DNA of 64,000 nt from BNXB01 sp031548005. GTDB lineage: Bacteria > Bacteroidota > Bacteroidia > Bacteroidales > Azobacteroidaceae. The notes below the pieces were generated by a model. That model was given only the letters and a program-made list of their open reading frames with translations, ran no database searches and was not told the origin of the DNA. Both the position numbers and the translations under genes were made by a program. Within the stretch, counting starts at the first letter, position 1. Each line of letters begins with the position of its first letter. The stretch is taken from positions 1 through 64,000 of the forward strand of contig JAVBRK010000011.1 of NCBI GenBank assembly GCA_031548005.1, given 5' to 3'. Shown here piece by piece: positions 1 to 8,471 of this stretch.

Positions 1-225
1 AAGGCCATCAAAGGGGAACCGATAGAAATCACCCAAAGAAACAAGGCTTTCAATCACCTGTTTTCTACGGCAGTTTCCAAAATCAGGCAACCCATAGAAT
101 CTTTCTTCAACTGGTTGAATGAGAAAACAAATATTCAAAGAGCGATGAAAGTCAGGTCTACACCTGGTCTTCTGGTACATACGATGGGAAAAATGGCCAT
201 CGCATTCATTTATCTAATTTTTTAA
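1..225 (+). mobile_element. C-terminal end of a DDE transposase (partial)
   Basis: The first reading frame is open from base 1 to the TAA at 223-225 (74 residues), so the gene starts outside the window. The visible part has the pattern of the end of IS-encoded DDE transposases: a stretch reading IESFFNWLNEKT, where the E is in the position of the last catalytic acid, then a basic KVRST segment and a hydrophobic tail. I cannot assign the IS family with certainty. No terminal inverted repeat can be paired because the left end is missing. The element's right end should lie between 226 and about 254, since a host promoter box begins at 255. Confidence 0.6.
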
Positions 226-254
226 ATACTGATTCGCATTATTCTAAAAAAGAC

Positions 255-262
255 TATCTTTG
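255..262 (+). promoter_or_regulatory. Promoter -7 box (TATCTTTG) for the DUF898 gene
   Basis: TATCTTTG matches the Bacteroidota sigma-ABfr -7 consensus TAnnTTTG and lies 52 bases before the ATG at 315. A convincing -33 TTTG is not visible. The box is 30 bases after the transposase stop, so the insertion sits immediately upstream of this promoter. Confidence 0.6.
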
Positions 263-314
263 CGGCTTCACTATCATAACCCTAAATTAAATCATACTAT
301 CAAGCTTTATTTTT

Positions 315-1256
315 ATGGAAACAAAAAACGAATTAAAATTTACCGGTTCGGGGGGAACATTGTTCAGTATTCTGATTGTCAACACTCTTTTAACAATCGT
401 CACACTCGGTTTTTATTATCCTTGGGCAAAAGTAAAATTTCTCAAATATTATTATCAGAACACCTATTTTTCAGGAAGTCCCTTTTCTTTTAATGGAACA
501 GGAAACGAAATTTTCAAAGGATTCATCAAAGCCATCCTCTTCCTGATTGCTTTGTATGCCATTGCATTTTTATGTATATGGATAAAAATTCCTTTTCTGG
601 CAGCTATCATTTACATTGCGGCTCTTTTCCTTTTTGTTCCCATCGCTATCCACGGAAGCTACCGCTACCGATTGGCAAAATCTTCCTGGAGATCGATCCA
701 TTTCGGCTACAGGGGAAATTTCACCGAGCTGGCAAAGCTTTGCTTCAAAGGATTCGGATTAACACTCCTGACACTCGGGATCTATGGTTCCTGGTTCGAA
801 ATGAACCTGAGACGGTACGTGTACGGTCATATCCGGTTCGGGGATGCACAATTCAAATCGACTGCTACCGGGGCCGATTATTTCATTATGAACCTGATTG
901 GTGGAGTTTTAACCATGATTACACTGGGCATTTATCTACCCTGGTACCTTGCCGAGTATTACAGTTATTTGGTGGATAACACAGAAATAGAGCACCAGGG
1001 GAATACCCATAAATTAAATCTGAATGTTTCCGGATGGGAAATCTTCAAGCTTTTGTTTGTAAACGCATTAATCACGATCTTCACGCTGGGAGTAGGGTAT
1101 GCCTGGGCAGAAGTCCGCATGCTCAAATTCATTATGGCTCATATCCACGTCCCGGAAGAATTCGATTCAGATAACCTGGTTCAGACAGAAGAAGATTATC
1201 AGGATGCTTCGGGCGACAGTATGCTTGACTTCCTCGATCTCGGGTTTATCATTTGA
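315..1256 (+). CDS. DUF898 (YjgN-like) polytopic membrane protein
   Basis: This 313-residue protein is an integral membrane protein of the DUF898/YjgN family, whose biochemical role is unknown. It contains four related units, each a hydrophobic helix ending in a TLG-aromatic...W signature: TLGFYYPW near residue 30, TLGIYGSW near 153, TLGIYLPW near 203 and TLGVGYAW near 257. Each is followed by a short basic or aromatic segment. This suggests duplication of one membrane module. An additional strongly hydrophobic stretch lies around residues 75-115. The ATG at 315 follows a TAnnTTTG promoter box. The next gene, an M48 peptidase, starts 13 bases after the stop, so the two are probably one operon; the same pairing is known in other bacteria and suggests a joint envelope function. 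Confidence 0.85.
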   Translation: METKNELKFTGSGGTLFSILIVNTLLTIVTLGFYYPWAKVKFLKYYYQNTYFSGSPFSFNGTGNEIFKGFIKAILFLIALYAIAFLCIWIKIPFLAAIIYIAALFLFVPIAIHGSYRYRLAKSSWRSIHFGYRGNFTELAKLCFKGFGLTLLTLGIYGSWFEMNLRRYVYGHIRFGDAQFKSTATGADYFIMNLIGGVLTMITLGIYLPWYLAEYYSYLVDNTEIEHQGNTHKLNLNVSGWEIFKLLFVNALITIFTLGVGYAWAEVRMLKFIMAHIHVPEEFDSDNLVQTEEDYQDASGDSMLDFLDLGFII

Positions 1257-1269
1257 TGCTTTTTCTTTC

Positions 1270-2391
1270 ATGAAAACGGTTTTTAACGGAATATATTTCA
1301 GCGGAACTTCCTCTAAATCGTATGATTGCACGATAGAGCTCGAGCGATTTTATTTCATAATCAAATTAACGGAAGAAAATCCGGGAGAACCGGGGAAAGA
1401 AATCCATTGGGATATTAAAAAAATATCCAAAGATGATCTGGAGATCAACGGTAGTATCTGGCTAAAATATGGTTCCTTTCCGCACCAGTCGATAGAAGTA
1501 CGGGATAAAGAATTTCCGGATGCAATCAAACGGACTTATCCTTATTCTTCCTTTTCGAGAAGGGGTATTTTGTCGAAAGCTTCAAAAAGCGCCTCCATTG
1601 TAGCCATTATACTTGCCGGAATAATCGGAGCCGGGGTACTTCTTTTCAAAGTGATTTTACCTGCAATAGCCGTATATGCCGCATCCAAAGTTCCGGATAA
1701 TGTGGAGAATCATATCGGGGAAAGCGTTTATAACCAGATGACGACCCTGACGGCCGAAAATGAAGAGGAGAGCCGTTTAGTCGAAGAGTTTTTTCAGGAA
1801 ATGAATATTGAACGCTCGTACGACTACAAAATTACGGTACTGGAATCTGAAACCGTCAATGCATTTGCGGTTCCGGGAGGAAGGATTGCCGTATACGAAG
1901 GGATTCTCGATGCTATGGACGGTCCGGGCGAACTGGCCGCCTTACTTGCTCACGAAAGTTCTCATGTGGAATTGCGCCACTCTCTTAAAAGCATCTTCCG
2001 GTCGCTTTCGGGCTACTTTATCGTTTCTCTCCTGTTTGGAGATACAGGCGCCATTTCTATGATTATTCTGGAGAATTTTAATCAGTTTCAGAACCTTCAG
2101 TATTCGCGTACAATGGAAAAAGAAGCCGATATGCGCGGATTGGAATGCTTAGAGAACGCCGGAATAGACCCGAAAGGGATGACGGATCTCTTTCACACTT
2201 TAGAAGGTGAAGAAACCGAAGGTCTGGAAGACAGCAGGCTTTTTGAATTCCTGAGTACCCACCCGCTGACGAAACACCGCCTCGAATATATCAATAAACA
2301 CATCGAATCCAGTCCCCGTGAGTACCTGAATAACCCCAGACTGGATTCCATCTGGGCTGAAATTACAAAGATCAGAAGTAATCAGGAATGA
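1270..2391 (+). CDS. M48 family metallopeptidase, membrane-anchored
   Basis: This 373-residue protein is a zinc metallopeptidase of family M48 (HtpX/Oma1/BepA type). The zinc motif HESSH lies at residues 228-232, and a downstream MEKEAD segment supplies the likely third ligand, E285. The first 110 residues form a soluble domain. They are followed by a hydrophobic region at about 113-140, which probably anchors the protein, and then the peptidase domain. The frame is open upstream into the DUF898 gene, but the ATG at 1270, 13 bases after that gene's stop, gives a sensible start. Substrates cannot be read from the sequence; envelope protein quality control is the usual role of the family. Confidence 0.85.
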   Translation: MKTVFNGIYFSGTSSKSYDCTIELERFYFIIKLTEENPGEPGKEIHWDIKKISKDDLEINGSIWLKYGSFPHQSIEVRDKEFPDAIKRTYPYSSFSRRGILSKASKSASIVAIILAGIIGAGVLLFKVILPAIAVYAASKVPDNVENHIGESVYNQMTTLTAENEEESRLVEEFFQEMNIERSYDYKITVLESETVNAFAVPGGRIAVYEGILDAMDGPGELAALLAHESSHVELRHSLKSIFRSLSGYFIVSLLFGDTGAISMIILENFNQFQNLQYSRTMEKEADMRGLECLENAGIDPKGMTDLFHTLEGEETEGLEDSRLFEFLSTHPLTKHRLEYINKHIESSPREYLNNPRLDSIWAEITKIRSNQE

Positions 2392-2429
2392 TTTTTGCAG
2401 TCAATATTATACAGAGAAAAAATATTTTT

Positions 2430-2437
2430 TACATTTG
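2430..2437 (+). promoter_or_regulatory. Promoter -7 box (TACATTTG)
   Basis: TACATTTG is a perfect TAnnTTTG match, followed by C as is usual, and lies 22 bases before the TTG start at 2460. It supports that start and implies a very short leader. Confidence 0.65.
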
Positions 2438-2459
2438 CACTGTATATCAATAGTTTCGA

Positions 2460-3848
2460 TTGACAACGCATTTAAAAAAGATACTGATTCCACTCCTTAT
2501 TATCCTTCTGTTACCGGGTTGTGAAAAAAAGAACAAACCGGGAACAGACGTCCGGGATTTAGAGCAAATCTTGCAGGATAGCACCATCACGGCCATCACG
2601 CTTTCGAGTTCGATTTCCTATTTTATTTATAAGGGAGAGCCGATGGGTTATGAGTACGAACTACTGAAAGCCTTTGCTGATGCCAACGGACTTAAAATCA
2701 ACATCAAGCTGGCACAAAATGTAACCCGGCTTACGGAAATGTTACTCGCCGGAGAAGGCGATGTGGTTGCTTACCCCGTACCGGTCACCAACAAGATGAA
2801 GCAAAATTTGATTTACTGCGGTATGGAATCCCTTAATGAACAAGTGCTTGTACAGGCGTCCACTCCCCGCGATTCGGTATTGAAAGATGTGACGGAAATG
2901 ATCGGGAAAGAGATTTGGGTGATTAAAAACAGCAAACAACATCACCGCCTGATCAACCTCGACGACGAGCTCGGCGGAGGGATTGTTATCCGGGAGATCG
3001 GGCAGGATACTGTAACGACCGAAGATCTGATCGGAATGGTTTCATCGGGAAAAATACGGTATACCATCGCCAACCGGGATATTGCCAAACTGAACCGTAC
3101 TTATTTCAAAAACATCAACATTGGAATGAAAATAAGTTATTTACAACCCTCCTCCTGGGCGGTAAACAAAACTTCGCCTCGGTTAGCCGGAGCACTCGAC
3201 CGGTGGTTTGATGAAAATAAAAATACAGCAAACTACAAGGCGATCACCAAGCGTTATTTTGAAATGAGTAAGATGCCCGGAGATGAGCCGGTACATATTT
3301 CTTCCAAAAACGCCATATCTCCCTATGACTCCATTTTCAGGAAATATGCTCCAGGCATCGGTTGGGATTGGCGCCTACTGGCTTCGATCTCTTATCAGGA
3401 ATCGAGATTCGATACGACCCGTGTTTCCTGGGCCGGAGCTGCAGGACTGATGGGCCTGATGCCCCGCACAGCCAAAGCATTCGGATTGGAGCCGGGACTC
3501 AGGCAAAATCCGGAAAGGAATATCCGGGCGGCTACAAAGTATATCCGGGATTTACAAAAAACATTCTCTTCGATCGAGAATAAAGAAGAGCAGATCAATT
3601 TTGTTCTGGCAGCCTACAATGCCGGATCGAGTCATATTTTTGACGCTCAGGCGCTAGCAAAAAAAACAGGCAGAGACACGAATATATGGAAAGAAAATGT
3701 AGAAGAAGGGTTGAAATTGAAGCAGCATCCCGAATATTATACCGATAGTGTTTGTAAAAACGGCTATTTCAGGGGAAGAGAAACAATCAATTATGTAGAG
3801 CATGTTGTAGAAAGATGGCGTTATTACCAGGAAAAAATAAAACAATGA
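2460..3848 (+). CDS. MltF-like lytic transglycosylase lipoprotein
   Basis: This 462-residue protein should be an outer-membrane-anchored murein lytic transglycosylase of the MltF type. It opens with a lipoprotein signal ending in the lipobox LPGC (Cys21). Residues of about 40-265 resemble a periplasmic solute-binding domain (SBP_bac_3), and residues of about 290-450 form an SLT lysozyme-like domain. The catalytic glutamate is E314 in SYQESRFD; AAGLMGLMP and AYNAG further on are typical family motifs. The start is a TTG, chosen because the promoter box ends 22 bases upstream and the signal peptide begins at once. Its stop overlaps the next ATG (ATGA, 3845-3848), so the two genes are translationally coupled. 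Confidence 0.88.
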   Translation: MTTHLKKILIPLLIILLLPGCEKKNKPGTDVRDLEQILQDSTITAITLSSSISYFIYKGEPMGYEYELLKAFADANGLKINIKLAQNVTRLTEMLLAGEGDVVAYPVPVTNKMKQNLIYCGMESLNEQVLVQASTPRDSVLKDVTEMIGKEIWVIKNSKQHHRLINLDDELGGGIVIREIGQDTVTTEDLIGMVSSGKIRYTIANRDIAKLNRTYFKNINIGMKISYLQPSSWAVNKTSPRLAGALDRWFDENKNTANYKAITKRYFEMSKMPGDEPVHISSKNAISPYDSIFRKYAPGIGWDWRLLASISYQESRFDTTRVSWAGAAGLMGLMPRTAKAFGLEPGLRQNPERNIRAATKYIRDLQKTFSSIENKEEQINFVLAAYNAGSSHIFDAQALAKKTGRDTNIWKENVEEGLKLKQHPEYYTDSVCKNGYFRGRETINYVEHVVERWRYYQEKIKQ

Positions 3849-4297
3849 AAAAATCAGTTTATTATCAATCACCGGTCGGATGGTTGAAGATTACATCCGA
3901 GAAAGATGCAATCACAGGGCTTTGTTTTTGTGAAAAGCCCGGGAATAATACTACGACAGACAGCCCTGTACTTATGCAGTGCTGCCGAGAGTTGGACGAA
4001 TACTTCAAGGGGAAACGGAAAACATTTGAAGTCAAGCTGAGCGTAAGCGGGACTCCATTTCAGGAAAAGGTCTGGAGTGAATTGTTGAACATTCCTTACG
4101 GAAAGACCATCAGTTATGCTCAATTGGCTAAAACTGCCGGAAATCCGAAAGCCTGCCGGGCTGCAGGATCGGCTAACGGGAAAAACCGGATCGCTATTAT
4201 CATCCCCTGCCACCGGGTCATCGCTTCAAACGGGAGTCTGGGAGGTTATGCATACGGAATCGATGTAAAGAAGAAGTTGCTGGATTTAGAAAAATAA
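3845..4297 (+). CDS. ogt: Methylated-DNA--protein-cysteine S-methyltransferase
   Basis: This 150-residue protein is an O6-alkylguanine DNA alkyltransferase, which removes alkyl groups from guanine O6 onto its own cysteine in a single-use reaction. The acceptor motif IPCHRV contains Cys122. It is preceded by the helix-turn-helix region (GTPFQEKVWSEL, then IPYGKTISYAQLA) and followed by GGYAYG. The short N-terminal domain is present and there is no Ada-like regulatory domain, so this is the stand-alone Ogt/MGMT form. The ATG at 3845 overlaps the stop of the transglycosylase gene by four bases. Confidence 0.92.
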   Translation: MKKSVYYQSPVGWLKITSEKDAITGLCFCEKPGNNTTTDSPVLMQCCRELDEYFKGKRKTFEVKLSVSGTPFQEKVWSELLNIPYGKTISYAQLAKTAGNPKACRAAGSANGKNRIAIIIPCHRVIASNGSLGGYAYGIDVKKKLLDLEK

Positions 4298-4309
4298 ATG
4301 ATTTTTTAT

Positions 4310-4317
4310 TAACTTTG
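4310..4317 (+). promoter_or_regulatory. Promoter -7 box (TAACTTTG)
   Basis: TAACTTTG matches TAnnTTTG and lies 22 bases before the ATG of the beta-galactosidase gene at 4340. Confidence 0.65.
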
Positions 4318-4339
4318 TCTCGTATCAGAAAAGTTAATA

Positions 4340-7300
4340 ATGAAAAAACTGTATTTTTTCCTCTTTATCCTGTGCATTTGTACTGTTACGGGTAAGGCGC
4401 AGCAATTTTCCGGACAACCGCTCAAAGAGTGGCAGAATGTATCTGTTACAGAAGTAAACCGGATGCCCATGCGGGCTGCCGCTTTCGCTTTCGAATCCCA
4501 AACTTTAGCCGAAACGCGAAAGAAAGAACACTCCGCTTATTTTCAGTCATTGAATGGAACATGGAAATTCAAATGGGTGGAAAACCCGTCTCTTCGCCCA
4601 GACGGTTTTTATAAAGACTCATATGATACCGGTTCATGGGACGATTTTCAGGTCCCCGCCAATTGGGAATTCAACAGTACCGGAAAAACATACGGATTTC
4701 CAATCTACGTCAACCATCCTTACGAATTCGGAGTAAGGCATCCGCACCCCGATAGTCTGGTGCAGAATATTCCGGACAACTACAATCCGGTAGGCTCCTA
4801 CCGCCGCACATTCAAAATTCCCGAATCATGGGAAGGACGCCGGATATTCATTCATCTGGGAGGTATAAAGTCGGCATTCTATATCTGGATCAACGGACAA
4901 TTTACAGGATACAGTACCGACTCCAAACTCGAGGCCGAATTCGACATCACTCCTTATCTGAAAAAAGGAGAAAATACTGTTGCCCTGGAAGTTTACCGCT
5001 GGAGCATCGCCAGCTATCTGGAATGCCAGGATTTCTGGCGGATATCGGGCATCGAGCGGGATATTTACCTCTATTCCACCCCGCAGGTAGACGTCAGGGA
5101 CTTTACTATCACCAGTACATTGGATGAAAATTATCAGCATGGAATATTCGACCTGAAGCTGAATTTGTACAATTACCCGGTGAAACCGGGAGAAATTGCA
5201 ACAACTCCCCTCTACGGAAAGGTCGGAATTACACTTTACGATGCTGAAAAGCGCAAAATATTCGAACAAAACAAAAGCTGGGAATTTTCTACCCGGTCGG
5301 ACACCTTGTCTTTCCACGCAGAAATTCCCGATGTCAGGCAGTGGTCGGCCGAAATCCCGAATCTGTATACCCTCTACATTACTTTATCAGATCCATCCGG
5401 TAACATTCTGGAAGTCATTCCTAACCGGATCGGATTCCGGACTGTAGAGATCAAAAAATCCCAGGTATTAGTCAACGGTAAACCTGTCTATTTCAAAGGA
5501 GTGAACCGGCACGAACACAATCCTCACACAGCCCATGTCCTTTCGGAAAGCGATATGCGAAAAGATATCGGGTTAATGAAACAACTGAATGTTAACGCCG
5601 TACGAAATTCTCATTACCCGACCGATCCTCTATTTTATGAACTTTGCGATGAGTATGGCCTGTATGTTTGCGATGAAGCCAATATCGAGTCGCACGGAAT
5701 GGGCTACCGGCTGGATCGTACCCTCGGGAACGATTATCGCTGGCAAAAACAGCATGCAGACCGGATCATGCGGATGTATGAGCGGGATAAAAACCATCCG
5801 TGCATCATTTTCTGGTCGCTTGGGAACGAAGCCGGTAACGGATATGTTTTCTACAACGCTTATGTCGCCCTGAAAAAAGCCGATTCCACTCGCCCGGTAC
5901 AGTACGAGCGGGCCGAATTCGAATGGAATACCGATATTTATGTTCCGCAATACCCCGATCCGAACGGATTCCGCTGGTATGCCCTGAATCGTACCGACCG
6001 TCCGATGATTTCCTCAGAATATGCCCATGCCATGGGAAACAGTCTCGGGAACTTCAAAGATTATTGGGAAGTCATCGAAAACCCGGAATACCCGACTTTA
6101 CAGGGAGGATTTATCTGGGACTGGATCGATCAGGGATTCGAAGTAACACGAAAGGGAAAGACCTTTTATGCATTCGGAGGAGACTTTGAGCCCGATTGGG
6201 TATTTGAAGGGAAAGCAAAAGACCGGAATTTCTTGTGTAACGGAATCGTCAACCCCGGAAGAATTCCGAATCCCGGAGCCTATGAAGTCCGGAAAGTTTA
6301 TCAGAACATCGGAACTACCCTGGCCGATTCCGGTAATTATACGATCCGGATCAAAAATAAAAATTTTTTCCGGGATCTCGGGAACTATTATCTTCATTGG
6401 GAACTGTTGGAAAACGGGAAAGTGGTACAGTCTGGACGAATCGACGAAATCAACACAGCCCCTCAAAGCGAAATAAGCCTGCAATTGCCGGTCACTCACA
6501 CCCTCGTTTCCCACAATGAGTATTTCCTGAATGTATTTTATAAATTGAAAACAGCCGAGCCTCTGTTACCAAAAGATTTCACCATCGCCTCCGAACAGTT
6601 CGGACTTACAAAGTTCCAATCTCCGGTCGTCATGTTGAACCCTGCTTTATTGAAAACATCCCTGACAGATACCGCATGGACAGTGACCGGAAAAGATTTT
6701 TCCGTGATTTTTGATCCCCGTCTGGGATTGATGAAGTCGTACAAGTATAAAGGCCGGCTCCTGATCGAATCGGGAGCCCGGGTAAATTTCTGGCGGGCCA
6801 TGACCGATAACGACCACGGCGCCCAGTTGAACCGGATGCGCACTTCCAGCCACCGGATCGACGGAGAAGATGAAGACCGCCGCCTGCGGGAATGGAAAGA
6901 GGCCGGAAAGGAAGTGGTCCCGACCGTCGTGATTACCGAACCGGAAACCGGTGGTTTGTACCGGATCTCATCCGAATATTTCATTTTCAATGGGGATGCA
7001 AAAGTATCCCAAACCTATACCATCGATGGAAACGGAACGATTGTAGTAGAAAGTTCAATCAGTAAAGTCCGGGAAGCTTATCATCCGATGATGCCGAAGT
7101 TCGGTACGCATTTGGTGATCCCCAAACAATTTTCGAACCTGACATACTACGGTCGTGGTCCTTGGGAAAACTATACAGACCGGAATTCTGCTGCGAATAT
7201 CGGATTGTATAAAAGCACGGTCGACGAACAGTTCTATCCTTATGTGCGACCACAGGAAACCGGAAACAAAACGGAAGTCCGCTGGTTTACATTGACTGAT

Positions 7301-7567
7301 AAAAAGAATAAAGGACTGAGGTTTTCCGGGGAGTTTCCGCTGGAATTCTCCGCCCTATACTTTCGTGTCGACGATCTGGACCCGGAGCCGGAACGCAAGC
7401 AGTATCACTCGGGAGAATTAGAAAAACGCCAGGAGATTTATCTGCAGGTTAACTACCGCCAGACCGGAGTAGCCGGAGCCGATAGCTGGTATGCGCTTCC
7501 TTTACCGCAATACCGGGTAAAATATGGCTCGTACAATTACCAATATACGATTCAACCGATAGAATAA
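4340..7567 (+). CDS. Glycoside hydrolase family 2 beta-galactosidase, exported
   Basis: This 1075-residue enzyme is a LacZ-type GH2 beta-galactosidase that hydrolyses terminal beta-galactosides. A Sec signal peptide covers residues 1-20, ending before a TGKAQQ-like cleavage region, so it should act in the periplasm or at the surface rather than in the cytoplasm. Domain order is the classic one: sugar-binding jelly roll (about 60-240), an immunoglobulin-like domain (about 245-370), the TIM barrel (about 375-670), then the C-terminal Ig-like and small-chain domains. The acid/base glutamate is E497 in SLGNEAGNG and the nucleophile is E560 in SEYAHAMGNSLG, both matching E. coli LacZ motifs. It has its own promoter box and no SusC/SusD pair beside it, so its glycan target cannot be read from context. 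Confidence 0.93.
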   Translation: MKKLYFFLFILCICTVTGKAQQFSGQPLKEWQNVSVTEVNRMPMRAAAFAFESQTLAETRKKEHSAYFQSLNGTWKFKWVENPSLRPDGFYKDSYDTGSWDDFQVPANWEFNSTGKTYGFPIYVNHPYEFGVRHPHPDSLVQNIPDNYNPVGSYRRTFKIPESWEGRRIFIHLGGIKSAFYIWINGQFTGYSTDSKLEAEFDITPYLKKGENTVALEVYRWSIASYLECQDFWRISGIERDIYLYSTPQVDVRDFTITSTLDENYQHGIFDLKLNLYNYPVKPGEIATTPLYGKVGITLYDAEKRKIFEQNKSWEFSTRSDTLSFHAEIPDVRQWSAEIPNLYTLYITLSDPSGNILEVIPNRIGFRTVEIKKSQVLVNGKPVYFKGVNRHEHNPHTAHVLSESDMRKDIGLMKQLNVNAVRNSHYPTDPLFYELCDEYGLYVCDEANIESHGMGYRLDRTLGNDYRWQKQHADRIMRMYERDKNHPCIIFWSLGNEAGNGYVFYNAYVALKKADSTRPVQYERAEFEWNTDIYVPQYPDPNGFRWYALNRTDRPMISSEYAHAMGNSLGNFKDYWEVIENPEYPTLQGGFIWDWIDQGFEVTRKGKTFYAFGGDFEPDWVFEGKAKDRNFLCNGIVNPGRIPNPGAYEVRKVYQNIGTTLADSGNYTIRIKNKNFFRDLGNYYLHWELLENGKVVQSGRIDEINTAPQSEISLQLPVTHTLVSHNEYFLNVFYKLKTAEPLLPKDFTIASEQFGLTKFQSPVVMLNPALLKTSLTDTAWTVTGKDFSVIFDPRLGLMKSYKYKGRLLIESGARVNFWRAMTDNDHGAQLNRMRTSSHRIDGEDEDRRLREWKEAGKEVVPTVVITEPETGGLYRISSEYFIFNGDAKVSQTYTIDGNGTIVVESSISKVREAYHPMMPKFGTHLVIPKQFSNLTYYGRGPWENYTDRNSAANIGLYKSTVDEQFYPYVRPQETGNKTEVRWFTLTDKKNKGLRFSGEFPLEFSALYFRVDDLDPEPERKQYHSGELEKRQEIYLQVNYRQTGVAGADSWYALPLPQYRVKYGSYNYQYTIQPIE

Positions 7568-7589
7568 TCATTATAAAATACAACGCCCT

Positions 7590-8366
7590 ATGGATCATAT
7601 GAAATACAAATCAGGATTGGTGCTGAGTGGAGGAGGCGCCCGCGGGATCGCTCATCTGGGTGCTGTTAAAGCCCTTTATGAAGAAGGGCATGCATTTGAT
7701 GTGATTATCGGAACAAGCATGGGAGCCATTGCCGGAAGTATATTAGCCGATGGATACCATCCCGACGAAATCGTCGAAATGCTGACCCCTTCCGTACTGA
7801 AAACGTTTATAAAGACCGACATCACGAAAAACGGATTGATGACGATGAAAGGAGGACGCGAATTCTTAAAAAAGATTCTCCGGGCGAAAAATTTTGAAGA
7901 TCTCCGGATTCCGTTCATTGCAACAGCTACTTGTCTTAACGACGGCCGGGCGCATTATTTCGAAAAAGGGAATATTATCGATGCCGTCATGGCATCGGCA
8001 AGTATCCCTGTCGTTTTTTCTCCGGTAGTAATCAATGGACTACAGTATGTCGACGGAGGTGTTCTGAACAACCTTCCGGCAAGATTCATCCGCCCTCATT
8101 GTAAAAAAATTGCAGGCTTTCATGTTAATCCGGAGACATTGGGACTGCACAACGGGGATGTAAAAGGAATCGTGCAGATTGCTGAACGTACCTTTCATTT
8201 GGCCATGCTTGGGAATGTATTACCCGATAAGCCTCTGTGCGATTTTTATCTGGAGCACAAAAATCTGGCCGACTACTCGATGCTGGACTTTACAAAAATG
8301 AAAGAAATTTTCATAACAGGGTATAAAAATACAGTAGAAGCTTTGAAAGGAAATAAGACGCTTTAA
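7590..8366 (+). CDS. Patatin-like phospholipase
   Basis: This 258-residue protein has all the patatin landmarks: the glycine-rich oxyanion loop SGGGARGIAHLG (13-24), the nucleophile elbow GTSMG with Ser43, and the DGG dyad with Asp155. It should hydrolyse acyl esters of lipids. No signal peptide is visible, so it is probably cytoplasmic, like the bacterial RssA/YchK group. It starts 22 bases after the beta-galactosidase stop and may be read through from it, but no functional link is evident. Confidence 0.9.
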   Translation: MDHMKYKSGLVLSGGGARGIAHLGAVKALYEEGHAFDVIIGTSMGAIAGSILADGYHPDEIVEMLTPSVLKTFIKTDITKNGLMTMKGGREFLKKILRAKNFEDLRIPFIATATCLNDGRAHYFEKGNIIDAVMASASIPVVFSPVVINGLQYVDGGVLNNLPARFIRPHCKKIAGFHVNPETLGLHNGDVKGIVQIAERTFHLAMLGNVLPDKPLCDFYLEHKNLADYSMLDFTKMKEIFITGYKNTVEALKGNKTL

Positions 8367-8432
8367 TATTAAAATAACAGGATTTAAATAAAATTTTCAA
8401 CGACAAAGGCTCTTTAATAGAATATATTAGTG

Positions 8433-8440
8433 TACCTTTG
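8433..8440 (+). promoter_or_regulatory. Promoter -7 box (TACCTTTG)
   Basis: TACCTTTG matches TAnnTTTG. It overlaps the beginning of the open frame that continues into the antiporter gene, which is why the start of that gene is placed downstream at 8472. Confidence 0.65.
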
Positions 8441-8471
8441 CATTTATCATTTAATTAAAATATATTTCAAA

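Noticed and set aside
4826..5317. 163-codon minus-strand open frame inside the beta-galactosidase gene
   Set aside because: It is antisense to a strongly conserved GH2 enzyme and shows no family features, so it is a shadow frame.
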